Source: Thermoplasmata archaeon (GTDB taxonomy: Archaea > Thermoplasmatota > Thermoplasmata > Lutacidiplasmatales > UBA184). Taken from it: DNA of 37,266 nt. The stretch is taken from NCBI GenBank assembly GCA_022749845.1, contig JAKIWX010000008.1:1-37266 (forward strand), given 5' to 3'. The position numbers were made by a program, and so were the translations under genes. The notes under the pieces were generated by a model that saw only the letters and a list, made by a program, of their open reading frames with translations, had not been told where the DNA came from and made no database searches. This document shows positions 1 to 11,016 of this stretch, in pieces. How positions within the stretch are numbered: position 1 is the first letter of the stretch; each line of letters begins with the position of its first letter.

Positions 1-105
1 ACGGGACCTGGAGGGGAACCCCCGCCCGTCGCGGGGGCGCCGCCGGCACCCGGGCCAAGGCGGCCCCACGGAAGTAAGATACGCCCGCGTGGCGTGCGGA
101 GCAAC

Positions 106-294
106 ATGACGCCGACGAAGGGAGAGCCCCCGCGCACCGGTGCCCGGGACGAGGCCGAGCAGCTCGCCCGCGAGCTTACGCGGGACGCGGTCCACGCTGC
201 GTACGTGGGCTACAGGATCGCGAGCCGGGTCGGGCGCGCCGCGTTACGTGCGAGCGAGCGGGCCGCGAACGACCTCCTCGAACAGATCCGCTAG
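106..294 (+). CDS. small hypothetical protein
   Basis: ORF track 94..294. ATG at 106 lies about 30 nt after a TATA-like 'taagatac' (near 75), favouring the internal ATG over GTG 94. Confidence 0.5.
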   Translation: MTPTKGEPPRTGARDEAEQLARELTRDAVHAAYVGYRIASRVGRAALRASERAANDLLEQIR

Positions 295-466
295 TCCCTC
301 GGGGCCGCGGTCCGCCATTCGGCCCGGAAGGCGCTACCCGCGAAGCCATGCATTGGGTTTCGAAAGGCTTCCCGAATCGCCCCGAGTGGCCCCGGAGATC
401 TGAGGCGGGAGCGAATGGTCGAGTGAATTCTTGAATACCCGTTTCGGTGGTTGCTGAAGGTCGAAC

Positions 467-925
467 GTGCAGTTTGGGACGTATCGAATGCTCTCATGGC
501 TTGGGCTGCTCGTCGTCGTCCTGATCATCCTCGGAATCGGCTCCACCTTGCCGCCCACCGCAGCGTTCGGAGCCACCGCCCTCGCGCTCCTGATCGTAGT
601 CCCCCTCTCGGCTGTGGGCATCTGGCTTCGTTTGGCGCGGACGGAGCGGGCCGTGGAAGATTTCGATGGAATCCCCATGCCTGGGATCCTCGGCCTCGCT
701 GGGCTAGACATCGATGAGGACGATGACCCCGATGCGCTCTCCGCAAGGCAGTTCGTCCAGCAGGTCGATCGAGCAGAGAACCCGGGGGCCCGAGGCCGAG
801 CTTCGCCCGACGCCGCAGCTCCCCACCCCGATAGCTCGACGGGAAAGAAGTGTCCGGAGTGCGGCGCGATTACGCCGGGCACCAGTAGCAAGTACTGCAG
901 GGTGTGCGGAAGCGTCCTGAGTTGA
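467..925 (+). CDS. membrane protein with C-terminal zinc ribbon
   Basis: Two hydrophobic N-terminal segments, then C-terminal CPECGAITPGTSSKYCRVCGS (CxxC...CxxC). Confidence 0.75.
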   Translation: MQFGTYRMLSWLGLLVVVLIILGIGSTLPPTAAFGATALALLIVVPLSAVGIWLRLARTERAVEDFDGIPMPGILGLAGLDIDEDDDPDALSARQFVQQVDRAENPGARGRASPDAAAPHPDSSTGKKCPECGAITPGTSSKYCRVCGSVLS

Positions 926-967
926 ACTCGCTCCCGGCCCGAGGAAGGGTCCCAAGCCGGTTACCGC

Positions 968-977
968 TAAATACGGG
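968..977 (+). promoter_or_regulatory. archaeal TATA box for 5S rRNA
   Basis: 'taaatacggg' about 26 nt upstream of the 5S 5' end; the same motif is found before the antiporter gene at 11859. Confidence 0.6.
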
Positions 978-993
978 GGCCTCGTCGACCTAC

Positions 994-1117
994 TGCTGAC
1001 GGCCAAAGCGGTGGGGAAACACCCGGTCTCATTCCGAACCCGGCAGTTAAGCCCACTGGCGTTCCGCACGGTACTGAAGTGCGCGAGCCTACGGGAAACG
1101 CGGAAAGCTGTCAGCAC
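994..1117 (+). rRNA. 5S ribosomal RNA
   Basis: Conserved 5S core 'AAGCGGTGGGGAAACACCCGGTCTCATTCCGAACCCGGCAGTTAAGCCC'; terminal helix TGCTGACGGC / GCTGTCAGCA pairs over 10 bp. Confidence 0.95.
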
Positions 1118-1308
1118 CCCGGAATCTAGCGAGCGAACGCCCTAGCCGGCACTTCGAACTCCTCCGGTCGCGCAGAGGCGACGAGCGCAACCCATCTCCG
1201 CGGACTTCTGCACACTTCACCACTACAGTACAAGCGAACGGCGAACGCGACTCGCCTCCGCGCTCCACCCCTGCGGAGCGTTATGAACGCCGGAGCCTCG
1301 GAGCGGAC

Positions 1309-2157
1309 GTGCGACTCGGCGCTCACATCGGCACCTCAGACGGACTCGAGAAGGTACCCTCCATCGGGCGGTCGATCGGAGGGGAAGCGATCCAGATATT
1401 CTCGAAGAGCCCCCACAGCTGGCGCGGACCTCCGATACCTCCGGACCTGGCCGCCGCGTTCCGCGAAGCGGTCAAGACGGAGAAGCTCGCGGGAACCGCG
1501 GTCCACCATTGCTACCTGACGAACCTCGCCTCCCCCAAGGAATCGATGTACGCGATTTCAAAGCAGGCGTTCCTCGACGAGCTCTCCCGGGTCGAGCTTC
1601 TCGGCGTCGACGCCCTCATCTTTCACCCGGGCGCCCATATGGGCTCGGGCGTCGAGGCGGGGGTGGGCCGCATCTCCGACGCGCTCATATGGGCGATTGG
1701 GGAAACGCCGAAGGCGAAGGCTCGGATCCTCCTTGAGAACGCAGCGGGCCAGGGGACGACCGTGGGCTCCAAGTTCGAGGAGCTGGCGGCGGTTCTCGAC
1801 CGCGTGAAGGCGCCGGAGCGTCTCGGGATCGCGGTCGACCTTTGCCACCTCTTCGCCTCCGGCGTGGACTTCCGGACCGAGGAGGGGTACGGCGAGGCGA
1901 AGGATCGCCTGAGCGCGACGGTCGGACTGCGCGCCGTGGGGGCGTTCCACCTGAACGATTCGAAGGGGGTGGTCGGTTCCCACCTCGACCGGCACCAGAA
2001 CATCGGGAAGGGGGAGATCGGAGTTGCCGGCTTCCGGCCCTGGCTCAACGACCGGAGCTGGGCGAAGGTCCCGGGGTACCTCGAGACACCGCTCACCGAG
2101 GAGGACTACGCCGCCTACCGCACCGACCTCACGACGCTGCGCGGACTCGTTGCGTAG
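1309..2157 (+). CDS. nfo: endonuclease IV (AP endonuclease, Nfo family)
   Basis: [12 protein letters not shown]..., [43 protein letters not shown] motifs; GTG start. Confidence 0.93.
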   Translation: MRLGAHIGTSDGLEKVPSIGRSIGGEAIQIFSKSPHSWRGPPIPPDLAAAFREAVKTEKLAGTAVHHCYLTNLASPKESMYAISKQAFLDELSRVELLGVDALIFHPGAHMGSGVEAGVGRISDALIWAIGETPKAKARILLENAAGQGTTVGSKFEELAAVLDRVKAPERLGIAVDLCHLFASGVDFRTEEGYGEAKDRLSATVGLRAVGAFHLNDSKGVVGSHLDRHQNIGKGEIGVAGFRPWLNDRSWAKVPGYLETPLTEEDYAAYRTDLTTLRGLVA

Positions 2158-2240
2158 TTTCGCCACCGCACGCCGAACGCGAGGGCCGCGAGCGCGCTCG
2201 GCAGGCGGAACCTAATAGTCCAGCCCGGTTTCGCGTCGCC

Positions 2241-2909
2241 ATGAAGCTGTTCCTCGACACCGCGAGTGTCCAGGAGATACGCCAGATGTGGGAAGTGGGC
2301 ATCCTAGATGGGGTGACCACCAACCCCTCCCTCGTCGCGAAGGAGGGCCGACCGTTCGAGACGGTGCTCCGCGAGATCTGCGCGGTCGGCATCCCCTCCG
2401 TCTCGGCGGAGGTGGTGGCGACGGACGTCCCGGGGATGCTCGCCGAGGGACGCCGGCTCTCGAAGCTCCACCCGTCGATCTACGTCAAGACCCCGATGAC
2501 GACCGCGGGGCTTGAGGCGACGAAGACGCTCCGGAAGGAGGGGATACGGGTCAACATGACGCTCGTCTTCTCGGCGAACCAGGCGCTCCTCGCGGCCAAG
2601 GTGGGCGCGTCGTACGTGAGCCCGTTCATCGGGCGCCTCGACGACCAGAGCCAGGACGGGATGGAGCTCGTCCGGGACATTCGCGAGATCTACCGGCAGT
2701 ACGGGTTCAAGACCGAGATCCTGGTCGCGAGCGTCCGCCACCCCGTGCACGTCCTCGAGGCCGCGAAGCTCGGGGCGGACATCGCCACGATGCCGATGGC
2801 GGTGATGGAGAAGCTCGTCCAGCACCCGCTCACCGACCTGGGCCTCGCCCGGTTCCTGAAGGACTGGCAGAAGGTCCCGCAGGAATCCTCCGCCCCGCCG
2901 GCGCGGTAG
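2241..2909 (+). CDS. transaldolase / fructose-6-phosphate aldolase family
   Basis: [36 protein letters not shown]... [34 protein letters not shown] 2241 about 30 nt after TATA-like 'cctaatag'. Confidence 0.93.
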   Translation: MKLFLDTASVQEIRQMWEVGILDGVTTNPSLVAKEGRPFETVLREICAVGIPSVSAEVVATDVPGMLAEGRRLSKLHPSIYVKTPMTTAGLEATKTLRKEGIRVNMTLVFSANQALLAAKVGASYVSPFIGRLDDQSQDGMELVRDIREIYRQYGFKTEILVASVRHPVHVLEAAKLGADIATMPMAVMEKLVQHPLTDLGLARFLKDWQKVPQESSAPPAR

Positions 2910-2923
2910 GCGCTTTCCTGCCG

Positions 2924-3241
2924 ATGCCGAGCGAGCCGTCGCACGCCCACGGAGGCGCGCCAACGGGACCGCTCCTAGAACGGTACCTTCGGATCACGAC
3001 GGAGGCGCTCGAGAAGGTCCGGGCGGCGCCGCCGTCGAGCTCCTTCCTCGCCGGGGCGGCCGACGATTTCCTCGGCATGGCGCGGGCCTACCTTTCGGAC
3101 GCCCGCCATTTCGAGGAGAAGGGGGACCCCGAGCGGGCGCTAGCGGCCGTGAGCTACGCCCACGGCTGGCTCGACGCCGGCGTGCGTCTCGGGATCCTGG
3201 ATGGCGGGGGGGACGATGTCCGGTTCACCCCGTTCCGATAG
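2924..3241 (+). CDS. DUF357 family protein
   Basis: 'YLSDARHFEEKGDPERALAAVSYAHGWLDAGVRLGIL' matches the archaeal DUF357 pattern. Confidence 0.85.
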   Translation: MPSEPSHAHGGAPTGPLLERYLRITTEALEKVRAAPPSSSFLAGAADDFLGMARAYLSDARHFEEKGDPERALAAVSYAHGWLDAGVRLGILDGGGDDVRFTPFR

Positions 3242-3872
3242 ACACGGGCGCTCGGGCGCCACCGTCCTGCCCGAGAAGGTACTCGAGGAGATCGAGACGC
3301 ATCTCAAGGCGCGCGAGCGCCGGCGGGAGGAGCTCGCCGACCGCGCTCGGCGGCTGCGCCGCCTCTCCCAGGTCGCAATGACCGAGGTACACGCGGGGAC
3401 GAGCACCCCCAGCTGGTTCGAGGAGATCCGCGAGGAGACCGCGAAGCTCGCGGAGTTTCTTCGGACCGAGGGTCACGGGGACAGTGGACTCGCTCTCGAC
3501 GGGCTTCAGGAGGCCGTCGAGGCGCTGCTGCTCGCCGCGGTCGTGAACCGCGAGCCTCTGCCGGGACCGCGCGAACTCGGCGTGGAGCCCGAGCCGTACC
3601 TGCTGGGACTCGGCGACCTCGCGGGGGAAGTGCGCCGGCTCGCGCTGCGGGCGCTCACGGTGGGAGAGGTGGACGAGGCAGAACGCTACCTCGCGTGGCT
3701 CGACGGGCTTCTGCTCACACTGCTCCGGTTCGACGCGCCACGGAGCATCGTCGCCATGAAACCCAAGCAGGACGCGGCTAGGGGCATCGTCGAGAGGACG
3801 CGGGGCGATGTCGCCCTCGCCCGGGCTCTCGAACGCGCTCGGCTCCCACGGACTGTAGAGGGAGGAACGTGA
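3216..3872 (+). CDS. translin/TRAX-like family protein
   Basis: 'GDLAGEVRRLALRALTVGEVDEAERYL...' and 'KPKQDAARGIVERTRGDVALA' are translin-family C-terminal motifs. Confidence 0.85.
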   Translation: MSGSPRSDRHGRSGATVLPEKVLEEIETHLKARERRREELADRARRLRRLSQVAMTEVHAGTSTPSWFEEIREETAKLAEFLRTEGHGDSGLALDGLQEAVEALLLAAVVNREPLPGPRELGVEPEPYLLGLGDLAGEVRRLALRALTVGEVDEAERYLAWLDGLLLTLLRFDAPRSIVAMKPKQDAARGIVERTRGDVALARALERARLPRTVEGGT

Positions 3873-4654
3873 GCGGAGGACCCGCGATCGGCCTCATCGG
3901 GGGTTCGGGTCTCGCTAGCTGGGGCGGTCCGGCGCTCGCGACGCACCGTATCTCCACCGCGTGGGGCGCGCCGTCGGGACCGATTGAGGAACGGGTGGTC
4001 GCAGGTGTCCGGGTGTTCTTCCTCGCCCGCCACGGGGTCGGCCACGCGATCCCACCGCACCGGGTGAACTACCGTGCCAACATCGCGGCGCTCGCGGAGC
4101 TCGGCGCGGAAAGGATCCTCACGGTGAGCAGCGTCGGGTCGCTCCGGGAGGAGCTGCCGCCCGGAACGTTCGTCCTTCCGGACCAATTCGTCGACTTCAC
4201 GCACTCGAGGCCCACCACCTTCTTCGACGGAGGGAGGGTCTATCACGTCTCGACCGCGGACCCGTTCTGCCCGGAGCTGACGCGATTCGCGAGCGCCGCG
4301 GGCGAGGAAGCCAAGCAGCCGTTCCACCTTGGGGGAACGTACGTCTGCGTCGAGGGGCCGCGGTTTTCCACGCGCGCCGAGTCCCGGTTTTTCCGCGAGT
4401 TCGCCGATGTGATCGGCATGACGCTCGTGCCGGAGGTCACGCTCGCACGCGAGAAAGGGCTCTGCTACCTCTGCCTGGCTACCGTGACCGACTTCGACGT
4501 CTGGCAGGAGAAGCCGGTCGAGGCCGCGGACGTAACCCGGACGATGCGCGAGAACCAGCACCGCATCCTCGGCGTGCTCGAAAGGCTCCTCCCGACGCTC
4601 GCCTCGCCTCGAAGTTGCGCATGCTCGCACGCGCTCGATTCGGCCCAGATCTAA
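3869..4654 (+). CDS. MTAP/PNP-family purine nucleoside phosphorylase (S-methyl-5'-thioadenosine/thioinosine phosphorylase)
   Basis: GLIGGSGL, 'FFLARHGVGHAIPPHRVNYRANIAAL', 'VCVEGPRFSTRAESR', 'GMTLVPEVTLAREKGLCY'; start overlaps the previous stop. Confidence 0.92.
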   Translation: MSGGPAIGLIGGSGLASWGGPALATHRISTAWGAPSGPIEERVVAGVRVFFLARHGVGHAIPPHRVNYRANIAALAELGAERILTVSSVGSLREELPPGTFVLPDQFVDFTHSRPTTFFDGGRVYHVSTADPFCPELTRFASAAGEEAKQPFHLGGTYVCVEGPRFSTRAESRFFREFADVIGMTLVPEVTLAREKGLCYLCLATVTDFDVWQEKPVEAADVTRTMRENQHRILGVLERLLPTLASPRSCACSHALDSAQI

Positions 4655-4676
4655 GGCGCCCTGGCGGGCGGTGTGC

Positions 4677-4904
4677 CTAGTACGTGACGCCGCGGGGCGA
4701 ACCGCGTCGCACCGTGATGGGGATCACGTGCGCCGCAAACTCCGATTCCGCGATGGAGACCGGATCGTAGAGTCCGACCGGTGGGTCGATGAGCATCGGA
4801 GCGCCGAGGGAAATCTGGAGCGCGCGGGCCCCGAGGATGCGCGCCCGCTCAAACCGGGTGTACTCGGTTGGTTCACCGTGTATGCCCGGGGCCTCGCCAC
4901 TCAC
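4677..4904 (-). CDS. rpoK: DNA-directed RNA polymerase subunit K (Rpo6)
   Basis: C-terminal part of ORF 4677..5105: '[54 protein letters not shown]'. GTG at 4904 gives about 75 aa; TATA-like 'gtaaatag' upstream on the minus strand. Confidence 0.92.
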   Translation of the reverse strand: MSGEAPGIHGEPTEYTRFERARILGARALQISLGAPMLIDPPVGLYDPVSIAESEFAAHVIPITVRRGSPRGVTY

Positions 4905-5177
4905 CGTTGGATGCCTCAGGGCGGGCACGGGAAGTGCCGCCGACAAGGCTGGCGCCAGCCCGGGAGCGCTATTTACGCTTTGCGAGCGAACGGCTCGTCG
5001 TTCGGCGCAAAAGAGTAGCCCGGGGACGTGCTGCTTATCCTCGGAACCATCGAGAACACTACAGGTTTCAGAGCTGGTTCGGCGCTCCCCAAAGACGCTA
5101 GGCACGGCGCGGCGTCACGTCGTGTAGCTACCTGCGGGTGGTCGGCGTTATCTCGGGGTCGGCGTTCGCGCTCGCCC

Positions 5178-7667
5178 ATGCCGCGGCGGTCGGGCCGAGA
5201 GGGCCTCCTGCTGGCGGGTCTCCTGCTTGCAGTTCTCTTACTCCTGCCGAGCGCCCCAACTGCAGCGGGCACGGCGACCCCGGCGGCGCCCCACGGCTCC
5301 CCCTGGGCGAGGCCCCTGCCGGCCTCCGCGCACGCGCCCGTACGCGGTTCGGCACTCCCGCTCCTTGGGTGGGGAGAGGCGTACATCATCTACGGACCGG
5401 GGGACGATACGACCCACGTCTTCGGGGAAGGGGCTGGAATGGTGGCCTACAACCCCGGCTGGAACATCACCCTCTTCGGCGGGGAGGGGAGCGGCGGCCT
5501 CACGAACGCGACGTCGAACTACAACTCCACGACCGGGGCGTTCACGTGGCAGTTCTACACTCCTAGCCCGTCCGCGCGGGCCAACTTCAGCTTCGCCAGC
5601 GTCCCCTCACGCGGATTTGCCGTGCTGTTTGGGGGACTCACGAACCTCTCGAGCCAACGTACCGACAACCAGACCTGGCTGTACTGGTTCGGCAACCAGA
5701 GCTGGCAGCAGGTGAGCGGGGCTCGCGCCCCGCCCGCGCGCGAGAGCGCCGCCTTCGCCGTCAACGACTCCGGCAGAACCGCCCTCCTCGAGGGGGGTTG
5801 GAGCCCTCGCACCGCGGTAGGAAACTCTTCGGCGACCGTGTTCTGGAACGACACCTGGCAACTCAATCTGACTACGCTTCGGTGGAGCGAGCTCTCCCCA
5901 CCCTCGGCCCCTCCGGCGATGGCGGGGAGCGGGATGATCTGGGACGCGTACGCCCAGCGCTTTGACCTGTTCGGTGGCTGCGCCGTCCTCTGCTCGAACA
6001 CCCTCTGGTCGTTCGCGGGACACCCCGGAGACTGGCACAGGGTCTCGACCACCGGCGCTTCCCCTTCTCCCAGGGCGAGCTCCGCCTACGCGTGGGACGG
6101 TATCGACTCGATCGCGCTCCTGTTCGGTGGCTTCGCTTGGTCGGGGTCGGCGGCCACGGCGTACGGCGACACGTTCGCCTTCGACCCCGTGGCCGCGCAC
6201 TGGACCGCCCTCAACCTCGCGAACAATCCCGGCGCCCGCTTCGACGCGCCGTCCACCTGGGCCGAGTACCCGGGCTGCACCGGGCTCAACATCGTGGGCG
6301 GTAGCCCTTCGCTCCTAGCCCCGCCGACGAACGCCTCGGTGCTCGAGTCGATCACGGCGCCGACGAACAACTGCTTCCCGGACCTCTACACGGGCCTCGG
6401 CGGACCCCCGCCCCCCTCCTGCTCGGTGAACGGCACCGCGGTGGACCTCGAGGTCCGCAACCGCCTCACGGGTGCCGGCGTCCCGAACGCGAGCGTCCAG
6501 GTGAGCGGGCACTGCCTCGACCGGCGCGTCCTCACCAACTCGGCCGGCTTCGCGAACTTCAGCGCCCCCTCCCCCGACACGGTGAACTTCACCTCCGCGC
6601 CGCCCGGCTACCACCCGGGGAATCTCACCGCGCTGATCGCGCCCAACATCACGAACCGGCCGACGCTCGAGCTCTCTCCGCTCCCCGCGCTAAGGGCGCG
6701 GACGTACGGGATCGACCTGAGCGGCGTCCCGGCGCCGCTCTACAATGTCTCGGTGTACGCGGGCACGAGCGTGCTGCTCGGTCGGAGCAACGCCGAAGGG
6801 TACCTCAACGTGAGCGACCTCGCCTCCCCGACCGGCTCGCTCCTCCTCCACGGTCTGCTCGTGAATCACTCCGCCTCGCAGGCGAACATCTCCGTGCCGT
6901 ACACGGGCTACGCCTACGCGAACCTGAGCCTCCAGGACCCCGGACCGTTCACGCTCGATGTGATCGATGCGGCGACCGGCCGTGGGATCGCGGCCGCCAC
7001 CGGCATCATCCTGCCCCTCGACCCCGGCAATCTCCACGCCCTACCCTACACGACGGCCGCGAACGGGAGCTTCTTCGACGCCACGCTCGCCGGTGGAAAC
7101 TACTCCGTCGGGGCCAGCGCGGCGGGCTACGTTTCGGGTGGTACGTCCGCTCCCGTGTTCCACCCCTGGAGGAACCGGACCGTGCTCGTGCTCTCCCTCA
7201 CCGCACGCTACGGAGCGAACCTGAGCGTGCGCCTGCTCGACGCGAGCACGGGCCAACCGATCGCCGGCGGGAGCGTGGTGGTAGGCGCGAACCCACCGGC
7301 TACGACGAACGCCGCGGGCTGGGCGAACTTCACGGACCTGCTGCCCCCGGGGGCGACCCCGGTCACCGGCACCGCCTCGGGGTACCTCGGGAACCGTACC
7401 TACGTCACGCTCGCGTACTACGCCGTCTTCTCCGAGTTCGACCTGCGCCTCACGCCGGCTTCGCACTGCGCCAGGGTCGGTTGCCCGCCCCCGGCCGCGA
7501 GCGGCACCGCGCCGGGACCGTTCGCGTTCCTGCCCGCCGGGAGCGTCGCGAGCACCGCCCTCCTCGTCGGGGCGCCCGCAGCGATCCTCGCGCTCGCGCT
7601 CGCGTACCTGCTGATCGGCCCCGCCCGCCGGCGGAGCGGTGGCTCGGTCGAGCGGGGTGCCCGGTGA
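5178..7667 (+). CDS. secreted/membrane-anchored surface protein with Kelch-type repeats and carboxypeptidase regulatory-like domains
   Basis: ATG 5178 begins a signal-like segment (RRSGREGLLLAGLLLAVLLLLPSA); repeated 'xxxLFGG' blades; 'DAATGRGIAAAT...', 'DASTGQPIAGGSVVV' CarboxypepD_reg-like modules; C-terminal TM plus basic tail. Confidence 0.8.
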   Translation: MPRRSGREGLLLAGLLLAVLLLLPSAPTAAGTATPAAPHGSPWARPLPASAHAPVRGSALPLLGWGEAYIIYGPGDDTTHVFGEGAGMVAYNPGWNITLFGGEGSGGLTNATSNYNSTTGAFTWQFYTPSPSARANFSFASVPSRGFAVLFGGLTNLSSQRTDNQTWLYWFGNQSWQQVSGARAPPARESAAFAVNDSGRTALLEGGWSPRTAVGNSSATVFWNDTWQLNLTTLRWSELSPPSAPPAMAGSGMIWDAYAQRFDLFGGCAVLCSNTLWSFAGHPGDWHRVSTTGASPSPRASSAYAWDGIDSIALLFGGFAWSGSAATAYGDTFAFDPVAAHWTALNLANNPGARFDAPSTWAEYPGCTGLNIVGGSPSLLAPPTNASVLESITAPTNNCFPDLYTGLGGPPPPSCSVNGTAVDLEVRNRLTGAGVPNASVQVSGHCLDRRVLTNSAGFANFSAPSPDTVNFTSAPPGYHPGNLTALIAPNITNRPTLELSPLPALRARTYGIDLSGVPAPLYNVSVYAGTSVLLGRSNAEGYLNVSDLASPTGSLLLHGLLVNHSASQANISVPYTGYAYANLSLQDPGPFTLDVIDAATGRGIAAATGIILPLDPGNLHALPYTTAANGSFFDATLAGGNYSVGASAAGYVSGGTSAPVFHPWRNRTVLVLSLTARYGANLSVRLLDASTGQPIAGGSVVVGANPPATTNAAGWANFTDLLPPGATPVTGTASGYLGNRTYVTLAYYAVFSEFDLRLTPASHCARVGCPPPAASGTAPGPFAFLPAGSVASTALLVGAPAAILALALAYLLIGPARRRSGGSVERGAR

Positions 7668-8131
7668 TGCGCCGCAAGCCTCGGGAGGAGGGAGCCACCA
7701 CGCTCATCGTGGAGAAGATCCGGCCCGTCGAAGTGCCCCCCCTCACCGAAGCCAAGCGCCGGCTCGGACGGGGCGAGGTCGCTCAGGCGCTCCGCGACGC
7801 CTACCCGAAGGTCGTCGAGGACCTGCAGCGCGCCTACGCGCGCCCGTTCGCCGTAGGATGGACCCACGAGGAGATCGTGAGGGACGGGTTCACCGAGGAG
7901 ATGCGACCTCAGCTCGACTTCTTCGAGGCGCTCTGGCGTCTGTACGAGCCGTTCCGGTACGGGTCGAGCGCACCGCCACCGGACGGTCGAGCGGTGCTCG
8001 AGCTGCTCCAGAGCCTCTACGCGGCCCCCCCGATGTGGCGGCTGTATATCGAGCCGGCTCGACCGGAGGCCGAGGTGCTGCGGAGCGAGCGCGCGCCCCC
8101 TTCCGAGACCGAGACCGAGACGGTGGGGTGA
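7667..8131 (+). CDS. DUF4129-like cytoplasmic protein
   Basis: 'ALRDAYPKVVEDLQRAY...' and 'LWRLYEPFRYG' resemble the DUF4129 C-terminal region; ATG overlaps the stop of the upstream gene. Confidence 0.6.
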   Translation: MRRKPREEGATTLIVEKIRPVEVPPLTEAKRRLGRGEVAQALRDAYPKVVEDLQRAYARPFAVGWTHEEIVRDGFTEEMRPQLDFFEALWRLYEPFRYGSSAPPPDGRAVLELLQSLYAAPPMWRLYIEPARPEAEVLRSERAPPSETETETVG

Positions 8132-8654
8132 GCGGGCGCTTGGACACGCTGCACGTCTTCCTCCTCCACCTCGCAAACCCCCGCATCGGCCTGCCGCTCC
8201 TCCTCCTCGCCGTGGCCCTCCTCCTCTGGCTCCTCGCGGCGCCGCGCGGACGACCTCGCCGGAAGGGGTTTGATCCGCCGGTCCCGGTCCCGGACCGTGA
8301 CCCTGTCAGCCGGACGGTCCTCGCCCTCCGTACGGAGACGTACTCCGCGGTGCTCCTCGAGGCGTTCGACCGGCTCGACGCGGCCCTCCGGCGGCGTCGG
8401 GGGCTCCCGATCGTCGAGTTGCCCCGCTCGACACCGGCCGCGCTCGCCATCCCGCGCGCCGAAAGCAAGCAGCTCCGCAAGCTCGCCGAGCGCCTGACGC
8501 GCCTCCATCTCTACGCGCGCGAGCTCGAGGCCGGCAGCCGGCTCCGCTGGGACTTCTGGCGCAGCCTTGCGAACTCGCGCCGCCGATTCTTCGTCCGCCT
8601 CGACCTCCTGCTCGGCGAGGTGGACTCGACCCTCAAGCTCCTCGAGAGAACTCC

Positions 8655-8658
<4 letters not shown>
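8128..8658 (+). CDS. single-pass membrane protein of MoxR/DUF58 cluster
   Basis: GTG 8128 overlaps the upstream TGA; hydrophobic segment IGLPLLLLAVALLLWLLAA, then a basic helical tail. Confidence 0.7.
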
Positions 8659-9689
<1,031 letters not shown>

Positions 9690-9705
9690 GCGCGGTCGTT
9701 CCGTC

Positions 9706-11016
9706 GTGATCGCTCGCCGGGGCTACCTCGCCGTCGCGGCCACGACGGGCGCACTCCTCCTCTCGGCGTTCACTCTCGAGCTCCTGCTCCTTCTAGCGAG
9801 CGCCGTAGCCTTTGCCCTCGTCGCAGGCGAGATCCTCTGGTTCCACCGGAACCTGCCCGGTCCTGGTGAGTTCGTGGCCGTACGGGAGGAGGGTCCCTCC
9901 GTGCTCTCCCCGGGGAACGACGCCAGCACCCAGGTGTCGGTCGTCTACCGGGGCGCGGCGCCGGTGCTCGCAAGCGTGAACGACCTCCTCCCCGAGGCGC
10001 TCTCCGCGGGCCCCCCCGCTCCGGCGCCGCCCCGATGGTGGCGCCCGCAGGTGCGTCGTCGCGTTCGCTCCCATCTCCGCTCGGGCGCGCGGGGGAGCCA
10101 CGTCGTCGGTCCCGTCGCGGTGACCTTCTGGAGCCCGCGGCAGCTCGCCTGGAGCCAACGGCTCTTCCCCGACACGCGCCAGGCGGTGAAGGTGATCCCT
10201 CCCGCCCCGATCGAGCGGACGCAGCGGATCGGCTCCGCCCTCTTCACCCGGGTGCAGGGCCAGCTTGCCCTGCGCCACCGCGGCTTCGGGAGCGAGTTCC
10301 GGTCGCTGCGCGCCTACCAACCCGACGACGACCTGCGCCACGTCGCCTGGCGGCGTTCTCGCCCGGGCCAGTGGTACGTGCGCGAGTTCGAGCAGGAGAG
10401 CCGGCAGGATTTCGTGCTCGCCCTCGACGTCACCCCGGCGATGCTCGCCGGACTTCCCGGGGAGAACGCGCTCGACCGGGCGGTCGAGGCCGCCTCGCTC
10501 GTCACGGCGGTCGTGGCCCACAGCGGCGAGGATCGCGTGGGCCTCGCGACCGGCACGGAGCGGCTCCGCCAGTACCTGCGACCGTCCCGGGGTTCGCGAC
10601 ACTTCCGCCTGCTCGCGGAGAACCTGGCCTACCTGCGGACGGAGGAGGGGAACTTCGAGCTCCCGCCGTTCCTCGAGGGCCTCTCGCGCCGGCTCACCAC
10701 GAGCTCCCACGTACTCCTGTTCTCCTCGCTTCGGGGCCCCCTCGGGGAGCTGCACCTCGCTCACGCCCGGTTCCGACACCGCGGCCATCACCTGTACGTC
10801 TTCCTCCCGCAGGAAGCCGCGTTCTACCCCGAGGCGGTGCCGTCGGCCGGAGCGCGGGCTCTCGAGTGGGCCCAGCGGGAGGAGCAGGACCGTAGCGCGC
10901 AGGTAGCCTCCGAGCTCCGGGCGGAGGGGATACCGGTCTTCCCGTACGACCGGCGGGGCGCGACCGGACGGGTCCTCGAGACCTACACGCAGCTACGCGC
11001 CTGGGGGCTTGCGTGA
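9706..11016 (+). CDS. DUF58 domain-containing protein
   Basis: Two N-terminal TMs; 'FRSLRAYQPDDDLRHVAWRRSRPGQWYVREFEQE' DUF58 signature; vWA-like 'LALDVTPAML'. Confidence 0.93.
   Translation: MIARRGYLAVAATTGALLLSAFTLELLLLLASAVAFALVAGEILWFHRNLPGPGEFVAVREEGPSVLSPGNDASTQVSVVYRGAAPVLASVNDLLPEALSAGPPAPAPPRWWRPQVRRRVRSHLRSGARGSHVVGPVAVTFWSPRQLAWSQRLFPDTRQAVKVIPPAPIERTQRIGSALFTRVQGQLALRHRGFGSEFRSLRAYQPDDDLRHVAWRRSRPGQWYVREFEQESRQDFVLALDVTPAMLAGLPGENALDRAVEAASLVTAVVAHSGEDRVGLATGTERLRQYLRPSRGSRHFRLLAENLAYLRTEEGNFELPPFLEGLSRRLTTSSHVLLFSSLRGPLGELHLAHARFRHRGHHLYVFLPQEAAFYPEAVPSAGARALEWAQREEQDRSAQVASELRAEGIPVFPYDRRGATGRVLETYTQLRAWGLA

Noticed and set aside
4671-5018. 115-aa plus-strand ORF over rpoK
   Set aside because: Opposite strand carries unmistakable RpoK; no domain in this ORF.
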